Source: Lawsonibacter sp. (GTDB lineage: Bacteria > Bacillota > Clostridia > Oscillospirales > Oscillospiraceae). Taken from it: a stretch of DNA of 8,284 nt. Positions within the stretch are counted from its first letter, which is position 1; each line of letters starts with the position of its first letter. This document shows, piece after piece, positions 1 through 5,557 of this stretch. The DNA is taken from contig JAAWLY010000090.1 of NCBI GenBank assembly GCA_022798155.1, forward strand, positions 1 through 8,284. The letters are read 5' to 3'. Below the pieces are notes generated by a model. That model had not been told where the DNA came from and made no database searches. It saw only the letters and a list, made by a program, of their open reading frames with translations. The position numbers and the translations under genes are program-made.

Positions 1-2130
1 GTGGAGGATGGCGCTGTTGTAGTCCTCCACCGCCACCCCCGGGTCCTTGTCCAGCAGACCGATGGACACCAGCTCCTCCACGCAGTCCTGGGCCAGATAG
101 GGGTTGATGGCGGTGGCGCCATAGCCCAGCAGGGCGGCGAAGTGGTGGACATCCCGGGGCTCGCCGCTCTCCAGAATCAGGGAAACCGCCGTCCGCTTTT
201 TGGTGCGCACCAGGTGCTTTTGCAGGGCGGACACCGCCAGCAGCGAGGGGATGGCCATGTGGTTTTCGTCCACCCCCCGGTCGGAGAGAATCAGGATGTT
301 GGCGCCCTTACGGTAGGCCCGGTCGGCAGCGATGAAGAGCTGCTCTACCGCCGTTACCAGGGGGCTGCCCTTGTAATACAACAGGGAGATGGTCTCCACC
401 CGGAAGCGGGGCCGGTCCATATAGCGAATCTTCATCAGCTCCACGCTGGTAAGGATGGGCGAGGGCAGCTGGAGAAGGCTGCAGTTGGCCGCCTTCTCCT
501 GAAGCAGGTTGCCGCCGGCGCCCACATAGACGGTGGTGTCGGTGACAATCTCCTCCCGGATGGCGTCGATGGGCGGGTTGGTCACCTGGGCGAAGAGCTG
601 TTTGAAGTAGTTGAACAGGGGCTGATGGACCTGGTCCAGGGCGGCCAGGGGGATATCGGCTCCCATGGCCACCGCCGGCTCCGCCCCGGTGCGGGCCATG
701 GGGAGGATGGAGTCCTTCACCTCCTCATAGCTGTAGCCAAAGGCCTTGTACAGCCGGTCCCGCAGTTCCTGGGGATATTTCTCCACCCGCTTGTTGGGCA
801 CGGAAAGGTCCTTGAGATAGACCAGGTTGGCGTCCAGCCACTCGCCGTAGGGCTGGCGGGAGGCGTAGTGGGTCTTGATGTCCCGATCCTCCACCAGCTT
901 TCCCGCGGCGGTGTTCACCAGCAGCATCCGCCCCGGCTGGAGGCGGGATTTTTTCACGATTTTCGCCGGGTCAACGTTCAGCACCCCCACCTCAGAGGCC
1001 AGGATCAGGTAATCGTCATCGGTGACGTACCACCGGCAGGGCCGCAGGCCGTTGCGGTCCAGCACCGCCCCAACCTGGTCGCCGTCGGAGAACACAATGG
1101 CGGCCGGGCCGTCCCAGGGTTCCATCATGGTGGCGTAGTAGTGATAAAAATCCCGCTTTCTTCGCTCAATGCGCCGGTCGTTGGCCCAGGGCTCGGGGAT
1201 GCACATCATCACCGCCTGGGGCAGGTCCACCCCGTTCATCAGCAGAAATTCCAGGGTGTTGTCCAGCATGGCGGAGTCGGAGCCGTTCTGGTCCACCACC
1301 GGCAGCAGCTTGTCCATATCCGCCGGAGAGATGACGGCAGACTCCATGGTCTCCTCCCGGGCCAGCATCCGATCCACGTTGCCCCGGATGGTGTTGATCT
1401 CTCCGTTGTGGAGGATGTACCGGTTGGGGTGGGCCCGCTCCCAGTTGGGGGTGGTGTTGGTGGAGAACCGGGAGTGGACCAGAGCCAGGGCGCTCTGGCA
1501 GTCCGGGTCGGTCAAATCGGTGTAGAACTGCCGCAGCTGGCCCACCAGGAACATGCCCTTGTAGACGATGGTCCGGCTGGAGAAGGAGGCCACATAGGTG
1601 TCCGGGTTGGAGCGCTCAAAGACCCGGCGGGCGATGTACAGCTTCCGGTCGAAGGCCAGCCCTCTCTCGCAGTCCCCAGACCGCTTGACAAAGCACTGAC
1701 AGATGCGAGGCATACAGTTCCGGGCCTTTTGGCCCAGAATGTCCGGACAGGTGGGCACGTCCCGCCAGCCCAGAAACTCCATCCCCTCCTTGGCCACGAT
1801 AATCTCCAGCATCTTTTTGGCCTGGGCCCGTTTCAGCCGGTCGGTGGGCATAAAGAACATGCCCACGCCGTAGTCCCGCTCGCCGCCCAGCTCAATACCT
1901 TCCGCGGCGGCGGCCTTTACCATCAGCTTGTGGGGGACCTGGAGCATCAGTCCCACGCCGTCCCCCGTCTCGCCGGAGGCGTCCTTGCCCGCCCGGTGCT
2001 CCAGCTTTTCCACAATTTTCAGCGCGTTGTCCACCGTCTCATAGGTCTTGATTCCCTGGATGCTGACCACGGCTCCGATGCCGCAGGCGTCGTGCTCCGG
2101 GCCGTAAATCGGATAATTTTGCTGCCCCAT
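1..2130 (-). CDS. gltB: Glutamate synthase large subunit, N-terminal 710 residues (partial, runs off the window)
   Basis: Glutamate synthase makes two glutamates from glutamine and 2-oxoglutarate in the cytoplasm. The visible part is the class II glutamine amidotransferase domain (about residues 16-430) and most of the central domain (about 450-710). Cys16 in the DACGIG motif is the expected N-terminal nucleophile after removal of a short propeptide. Family motifs seen are RFSTNTTPNW at 221-230, HNGEINTIRGN at 241-251, QNGSDS at 281-286, EPWDGPAA at 337-344, DRNGLRPCRW at 358-367 and NYFKQLFAQVTNPPID at 507-522. The usual protein is about 1500 residues, so the FMN/Fe-S synthase half lies beyond position 1 and its integrity cannot be judged. 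The start is ATG at 2130, seven bases after AAAGGAGG (2138-2145). The gene lies 75 bases downstream of the ammonium transporter on the same strand, so they probably share a transcript. Identification is very secure. Confidence 0.97.
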   Translation of the reverse strand, partial: MGQQNYPIYGPEHDACGIGAVVSIQGIKTYETVDNALKIVEKLEHRAGKDASGETGDGVGLMLQVPHKLMVKAAAAEGIELGGERDYGVGMFFMPTDRLKRAQAKKMLEIIVAKEGMEFLGWRDVPTCPDILGQKARNCMPRICQCFVKRSGDCERGLAFDRKLYIARRVFERSNPDTYVASFSSRTIVYKGMFLVGQLRQFYTDLTDPDCQSALALVHSRFSTNTTPNWERAHPNRYILHNGEINTIRGNVDRMLAREETMESAVISPADMDKLLPVVDQNGSDSAMLDNTLEFLLMNGVDLPQAVMMCIPEPWANDRRIERRKRDFYHYYATMMEPWDGPAAIVFSDGDQVGAVLDRNGLRPCRWYVTDDDYLILASEVGVLNVDPAKIVKKSRLQPGRMLLVNTAAGKLVEDRDIKTHYASRQPYGEWLDANLVYLKDLSVPNKRVEKYPQELRDRLYKAFGYSYEEVKDSILPMARTGAEPAVAMGADIPLAALDQVHQPLFNYFKQLFAQVTNPPIDAIREEIVTDTTVYVGAGGNLLQEKAANCSLLQLPSPILTSVELMKIRYMDRPRFRVETISLLYYKGSPLVTAVEQLFIAADRAYRKGANILILSDRGVDENHMAIPSLLAVSALQKHLVRTKKRTAVSLILESGEPRDVHHFAALLGYGATAINPYLAQDCVEELVSIGLLDKDPGVAVEDYNSAILH

Positions 2131-2137
2131 GGGGTTT

Positions 2138-2145
2138 CCTCCTTT
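2138..2145 (-). promoter_or_regulatory. Ribosome binding site of gltB
   Basis: On the minus strand this reads AAAGGAGG, a near-complete anti-16S match, with a 7-base spacer to the ATG at 2130. It fixes the gltB start and suggests efficient translation. Confidence 0.9.
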
Positions 2146-2151
2146 TGTTTT

Positions 2152-2196
2152 AAAACCGGCACTGTCCCCCTGCCGCCAGGACAGGGAGACGTCCGG
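2152..2196 (-). terminator. Hairpin with short U-run in the amt-gltB gap (attenuator or processing site)
   Basis: On the minus strand GTCTCCCTG (2190-2182) pairs with CAGGGGGAC (2172-2164): nine base pairs including one G-U, with a 9-base loop. An outer CCGG (2196-2193) can pair with CCGG (2159-2156), which is followed directly by TTTT. It begins ten bases after the amt stop codon and ends just before the gltB ribosome site. The U-run is only four long, so it may be a weak, partial terminator or an RNA-processing or stability element that sets gltB expression below amt. The pairing is seen; the function is inferred. Confidence 0.45.
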
Positions 2197-2205
2197 ATGA
2201 TGAAA

Positions 2206-3876
2206 TTATTTCGCCTCGTCCTGGAGGGCGTCGTAGTCGGTCTCGCCGGTGCGGACCTTCACCACGTTCTCCACATTATAGACGAAGATTTTGCCGTCGC
2301 CGGAGTCGCCGGTGCGCAGGGCCTTCTGGGCCGCGGCCACCACCAGCTCGGGGCTGATTTTGGACACCACAATGTCCACCTGCACCTTGGGGAAGAAGTT
2401 CATGCTCATCTCCACGCCCCGGTACTGGCCCGTCTTGCCCAGCTGCTCGCCGCAGCCCATCACGTTGGACACCGTCATGCCGGTGACCCCCAGGGCGGCC
2501 ATGGTGTCCCGCAGGACGGGGAACCGCTCCTCCTTGCAGATGATGGACACCCGAGTCAGCCGGTCGGTGCCGGTGTGGGTGGCCAGGTGGGGGGTCAGGG
2601 GCAGGGGCTCCAGGGCGGAGATGTCCACCGCCTTGGAGGTGTTTTCCCCCATCACGGTGCCCGGATAGGAGGGCAGGAAGTCGGCGTAGGCGGAGGTCAG
2701 GCCGTGCTCGGTGATGTCCAGGCCCATGATCTCCTCCTCGGCGGAGGCCCGCAGGCCCACAGTGGCCTTAATAGCCTTGAACACGATGGTCATCACCACG
2801 GCGGTGTAGGCCGCGATGGTCACAAAGCCCAGCAGCTGGACTCCCAGGTGAGCGAAGCCGCCGCCGTAGAACAGGCCGCTCTCCGTGTTGAGCAGCCCCT
2901 CGGCGATGGTGCCCCAGATGCCGTTGGCGCAGTGGACGCCTACCGCCCCGACGGGGTCGTCGATGTGGAGCTTAAAGTCCAGAAACTCCACCACCACGTC
3001 CACCAGGATACCGGCCACCCCGCCGATGATGAAGGCGCCCAGAGCGTCCACTGTGGCGCAGGGGGCGGTGATGGCCACCAGACCGGCCAGAGAGGCGTTG
3101 AGGCACATGGACACGTCGGGCTTGCCGCTTTTAATCCAGGTAAAGATCATGCACGTCACCGTGGCCACGGCGGGGGCGATGGTGGTGTTGCCCAGGATCC
3201 AGGCCATCTGGGCGGGGTCGGAGGCGGCGGCGCCGTTAAAGCCGTACCAGCAGAACCAGAGGATGAAGCAGCCCAGCGCCCCCATGGTCAGGGAGTGGCC
3301 GGGGATGGCGTGGACCTGGACCGAGCCGTCGGCCCGCTTGGTGTACTTGCCGATGCGGGGGCCCAGCACCATCGCTCCGATGAGGGCGGCAATGCCCCCC
3401 ACCATGTGAATCACCGCGGAGCCGGCGAAGTCCACAAAGCCCAGCTTAGATAACCAGCCCTGGCCGTTCCACACCCAGCCCGCCTCGATGGGGTAGACCA
3501 CCGCGCTGATGACCCCGGAGTAGATGCAGTAGGACAGAAACCTGGTCCGCTCCGCCATGGCCCCCGACACAATGGTGGCGGCGGTGGCGCAGAACACCAG
3601 CTGGAAGAAGAAGTTGGACCAGTTAAAGGCGTAGAAGTCGGTAAACAGCTGATACTCCGGTATCCCAATCAGGCCGAAAAAGTAGTGCTCGCTGTTCATG
3701 ATCCCGTAGCCCAGGAGCATAAAGACCACGGTGCCGATGCAGAAGTCCATCAGGTTCTTCATAATGATGTTGCCCGCGTTTTTGGCCCGGGTGAAGCCGG
3801 TCTCTACCATGGCGAAGCCGCACTGCATGAAAAACACCAGCACAGCCCCCACCAGGTACCATACGGACATATCCAT
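2206..3876 (-). CDS. amt: Ammonium transporter (Amt family) with C-terminal PII (GlnK) domain fusion
   Basis: This 556-residue inner-membrane protein joins an Amt ammonium channel (about 1-400) to a full PII domain (about 439-556) through a linker of roughly 38 residues. Amt hallmarks are AERTRF near the third helix, the conserved Asp149 in DFAG, the twin pore histidines His157 and His315, WYGFNG in the middle, and the GLDITEHG cytoplasmic tail motif. There is no signal peptide. The PII part keeps the T-loop tip YRG (485-487; its Arg corresponds to E. coli GlnK Arg47, which plugs the AmtB pore), Gln478 (Gln39), the GDGKIF B-loop (526-531) and VRTGE at the C-loop. The uridylylation Tyr51 is Met490, and Lys85 is Asp524. 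The start is ATG 3876, eight bases after AAAGGGG. An in-frame ATG at 3882 sits too close to that site, and an upstream in-frame ATG at 3924 would lie inside the leader's terminator hairpin. gltB follows. Function is secure; fused gating is inferred from GlnK-AmtB. Confidence 0.96.
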   Translation of the reverse strand: MDMSVWYLVGAVLVFFMQCGFAMVETGFTRAKNAGNIIMKNLMDFCIGTVVFMLLGYGIMNSEHYFFGLIGIPEYQLFTDFYAFNWSNFFFQLVFCATAATIVSGAMAERTRFLSYCIYSGVISAVVYPIEAGWVWNGQGWLSKLGFVDFAGSAVIHMVGGIAALIGAMVLGPRIGKYTKRADGSVQVHAIPGHSLTMGALGCFILWFCWYGFNGAAASDPAQMAWILGNTTIAPAVATVTCMIFTWIKSGKPDVSMCLNASLAGLVAITAPCATVDALGAFIIGGVAGILVDVVVEFLDFKLHIDDPVGAVGVHCANGIWGTIAEGLLNTESGLFYGGGFAHLGVQLLGFVTIAAYTAVVMTIVFKAIKATVGLRASAEEEIMGLDITEHGLTSAYADFLPSYPGTVMGENTSKAVDISALEPLPLTPHLATHTGTDRLTRVSIICKEERFPVLRDTMAALGVTGMTVSNVMGCGEQLGKTGQYRGVEMSMNFFPKVQVDIVVSKISPELVVAAAQKALRTGDSGDGKIFVYNVENVVKVRTGETDYDALQDEAK

Positions 3877-3884
3877 AACCATTT

Positions 3885-3891
3885 CCCCTTT
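3885..3891 (-). promoter_or_regulatory. Ribosome binding site deciding the amt start
   Basis: The minus strand reads AAAGGGG, eight bases before ATG 3876 but only two before ATG 3882, so the 3876 start is preferred. Confidence 0.8.
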
Positions 3892-3903
3892 CTCAAAACA
3901 TAC

Positions 3904-3967
3904 AAAAAAATAAGGCAAGGGCAAAGACGTCCACGAAAAATTCGCTTCCAGACGTCTTTGCCCTTGC
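3904..3967 (-). terminator. Leader terminator/attenuator hairpin upstream of amt
   Basis: A 17-bp perfect inverted repeat has arms at 3967-3951 and 3931-3915 and a 19-base loop that contains a further CGAA/TTCG mini-stem. On the minus strand it is followed by CTTATTTTTTT (down to 3904), the form of an intrinsic terminator. It lies between the predicted amt promoter and the amt ribosome site, and its first base is only about +4 of the predicted transcript. That points to attenuation with antitermination, or to a 5'-end stabilising hairpin. Each arm carries the palindrome GACGTC. The structure is read directly; the regulatory role is inferred. Confidence 0.75.
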
Positions 3968-3976
3968 GATGGAAAA

Positions 3977-4005
3977 ATCTTAGCATATTCAAATTAAGCC
4001 GTCAA
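3977..4005 (-). promoter_or_regulatory. Sigma-A-type promoter of amt
   Basis: On the minus strand TTGACG (4005-4000) is followed by exactly 17 bases and TAAGAT (3982-3977). The -10 is preceded by TGC, an extended -10. The predicted start is A at about 3970. The upstream 45 bases (4006-4050) are AT-rich, like an UP element. It is the best promoter in the window and drives amt and probably gltB. Confidence 0.8.
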
Positions 4006-4124
4006 CCATCAAATTAGATAAGAATAGAGCGATATTTATGAATTATTTCTACCGGCGGCTTGCAAACCAGCCTGCCGGCGTCTCCGAGTCCGCGGGTTCT
4101 CCTCCCGGCGGTCTGCGGCCAATT
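4006..4124. other. Upstream region of amt with a small GC-rich hairpin
   Basis: No gene is seen here. Positions 4052-4078 can fold as CCGGC/GCCGG plus GGCT/AGCC with one bulged base and an 8-base loop. It has no U-run on either strand, so it is not a terminator. It lies just upstream of the AT-rich stretch before the amt promoter and could be an operator or nothing. A 63-codon open frame that crosses this stretch (4038-4229) has no clear ribosome site and runs into the inverted repeat, so it is not called. Confidence 0.35.
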
Positions 4125-4291
4125 TTAAGAAGCTGTACCATTCGCCGAAGTATGCAGATTTACGAGAGAAAATTGTCGCTGGCAAGGCAAAAATTCTGGG
4201 AATACGTTGTGTATTTCAAGATTTTTTAACGACGCCAAGGGCGATTTGGGCCGGAAAGATGCGTGCTGAGGCGATTGGTACAGCTTCTTAA
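4125..4291. repeat. 167-bp near-symmetric long inverted repeat, MITE-like
   Basis: The ends are perfect 16-bp inverted repeats: TTAAGAAGCTGTACCA at 4125-4140 and its reverse complement at 4276-4291. The pairing continues inward without gaps. TCGCC pairs after one mismatch, patches follow, and the centre AATAC (4201-4205) pairs with GTATT (4211-4215) around a 5-base loop. Every pair shares the same centre, 4208. By hand count, about 52 of 81 positions pair as strict Watson-Crick. It has no coding capacity. This is the form of a non-autonomous miniature inverted-repeat element or a large RNA hairpin. No clear target-site duplication is visible, and the family is not recognised. Confidence 0.7.
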
Positions 4292-4353
4292 TCACACCGC
4301 GCCCCGGCCAAGCCAGGGCGTACAGCCTTCCCCCATCGCCCTCCAGAACAGGG

Positions 4354-4390
4354 CAAGGCCCCCATATTCCTTGGGAATATAGGGGCCTTG
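4354..4390 (-). terminator. Strong hairpin downstream of the DHH gene, likely terminator
   Basis: CAAGGCCCC pairs with GGGGCCTTG (nine base pairs), then one mismatch, then ATATTCC with GGAATAT (seven base pairs), with a loop of about three bases. On the minus strand it begins 22 bases after the DHH stop codon, where a terminator is expected, but no U-run follows. In the plus direction ATTTCTTC follows, so it may work better that way or serve both sides. A shorter hairpin, AGCCGG/CCGGCT with a 4-base loop (4399-4414), overlaps the DHH stop codon. Confidence 0.5.
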
Positions 4391-4412
4391 ATTTCTTCAG
4401 CCGGGGAACCGG

Positions 4413-5384
4413 CTATTTGTTCGTCAAAGCGCTTAAAAACAGCTCTCTCAGCTGGTCCCTGGGGTAGTTGCCCAACTCCGGCACCCTGTCCTTGCCGATG
4501 AATCCGCCGCCCATGGCGGCGTGGCCGCCTCCGCTTCCAAGCCCCTGCAGCGCCTTGTGGAGCAAGTCGCCTGCGTGGATGTCTGGGTCCTCTGAGCGCA
4601 CCGACAGCTTAATGCCGTCATCTCGGAAGGCGGCGATAATCGCCACCTCCACCTCAACCAGGGTGAGGATAAAATCGGAGAGGATGGCAATCAGCGCGTC
4701 CGGGCAGGAAAAGGGGACACAGGAGATCCCAATTTTATCATAGAGCTCAATATTTTCAATCGCCGCCCCGTAGGCTTTCAGGTCGGTAAACTCCATATTG
4801 TTGCGCTCCAGGTCGGCCAGGGTATCTGGATCGCAGTGGGGGAACAGGAAGCCCAGCATGTCGATATCCAGCGCCGTTACGCCCCGGGTCAGATTCAGCG
4901 TATCCATCTTTATCCCGTAGAGCAGGGCCGTCGCCACGTCCCTGTCCGGCGTTTTTCCCGCCAGTACGTAGTACTGCGCAATCAGTGTGGCGCAGGCGCC
5001 GGTGATGCGGATATCCTGGTACTGATACTCCATGGGAACAAAGGTGGGGTGGTGGTCGATGCAGGCCACCTCGTCTCCCACAAAATCCGTCACGTTCCCC
5101 GAGTGCTTCTGCGTATCCACGCAGATGATCCGGTCCGTCTCCTTCATCTCCGTCGCCAGGCTCTCATAGGGCGACATTTCCAGGTGGAAAGTATCCAGCA
5201 TCTTAGAGGCACTCAGCTTGTCGATTCTTCCATCGTAGCAGAGCCTCGACTCCACGCCAAATTCCCCAAGCAGCCGCTGCAGCCCAAACGCGGAGGCAAT
5301 CGCGTCTGGATCCGGGAAATTGTGGGTCTGGATATAAACCGGATAACCTTGGCACAGCGCCACCAAATCACTTAACTGACTCAT
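4413..5384 (-). CDS. DHH/DHHA1 family phosphoesterase (NrnA/RecJ-like)
   Basis: This 323-residue soluble protein has the two-domain build of single-chain DHH phosphoesterases, which use Mn2+ to cleave short oligonucleotides, pAp or related phosphodiesters. The DHH domain (about 1-200) shows motif I as HNFPDPDAIAS at 21-31 (His21, Asp25, Asp27), Asp90 in CVDTQ, the signature Asp110-His111-His112, and Asp161 in GIKMDT. The DHHA1 domain (about 210-323) ends in the substrate-binding GSGGGHAAMGGG at 283-294. There are no membrane, PAS or GGDEF segments, so it is not a GdpP-type c-di-AMP enzyme. Length fits NrnA (about 310-330), but the substrate cannot be assigned, so no symbol is given. The start is ATG 5384, nine bases after AGGAGG (5394-5399). 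The frame stays open to 5549 without domain content. It follows the zinc-ribbon/KAP-like gene by 173 bases and may be co-transcribed with it. Confidence 0.92.
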   Translation of the reverse strand: MSQLSDLVALCQGYPVYIQTHNFPDPDAIASAFGLQRLLGEFGVESRLCYDGRIDKLSASKMLDTFHLEMSPYESLATEMKETDRIICVDTQKHSGNVTDFVGDEVACIDHHPTFVPMEYQYQDIRITGACATLIAQYYVLAGKTPDRDVATALLYGIKMDTLNLTRGVTALDIDMLGFLFPHCDPDTLADLERNNMEFTDLKAYGAAIENIELYDKIGISCVPFSCPDALIAILSDFILTLVEVEVAIIAAFRDDGIKLSVRSEDPDIHAGDLLHKALQGLGSGGGHAAMGGGFIGKDRVPELGNYPRDQLRELFLSALTNK

Positions 5385-5393
5385 TGCTCCATT

Positions 5394-5399
5394 CCTCCT
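5394..5399 (-). promoter_or_regulatory. Ribosome binding site deciding the DHH gene start
   Basis: The minus strand reads AGGAGG, with nine bases to ATG 5384. The in-frame upstream ATG at 5549 lacks such a site. Confidence 0.85.
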
Positions 5400-5509
5400 G
5401 TCTGTATCAATGCCCGGATTTCCAGCGGAAAACACCAGATGGCCGCCGCCAGGCGAGGTGACGCCGGAATCCCGCTTCTTAAAAGCTGTATGCACAGGCG
5501 TTGAACGCA

Positions 5510-5536
5510 GTCCGGGCGGGTTTTTCGCCCAGACTG
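5510..5536. other. Short hairpin in the gap between the KAP-like and DHH genes
   Basis: AGTCCGGGCG pairs with CGCCCAGACT across a 7-base loop with one mismatch (four plus five base pairs). It starts about 22 bases after the KAP-like stop codon. No U-run follows on the minus strand, so it is at best a weak terminator or a processing site. I see no convincing promoter in 5385-5557. Confidence 0.3.
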
Positions 5537-5557
5537 ATCTTTGCTCCATCGTCCCGT

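Noticed and set aside
1..3453. An open frame of about 1150 codons on the plus strand
   Set aside because: It is antisense to gltB and amt, which are both unmistakable. Its protein is rich in His, Gly, Val and Gln with no recognisable domain, as expected for a GC-rich shadow frame.
3877..3924. A 16-residue N-terminal extension of the ammonium transporter
   Set aside because: The upstream ATG would lie inside the terminator hairpin and its U-tract. AAAGGGG is placed correctly only for ATG 3876.
3915..3967. CRISPR repeat or tandem array
   Set aside because: There is only one pair of inverted arms and no series of direct repeats with spacers anywhere in the window.
4038..4229. A 63-codon open frame on the plus strand upstream of amt
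   Set aside because: It runs from the AT-rich promoter region into the 167-bp inverted repeat, lacks a clear ribosome site and has no recognisable composition or motif.
5385..5549. A 55-residue N-terminal extension of the DHH protein
   Set aside because: The extension has no conserved features, while AGGAGG is well placed for ATG 5384, after which the family homology begins.
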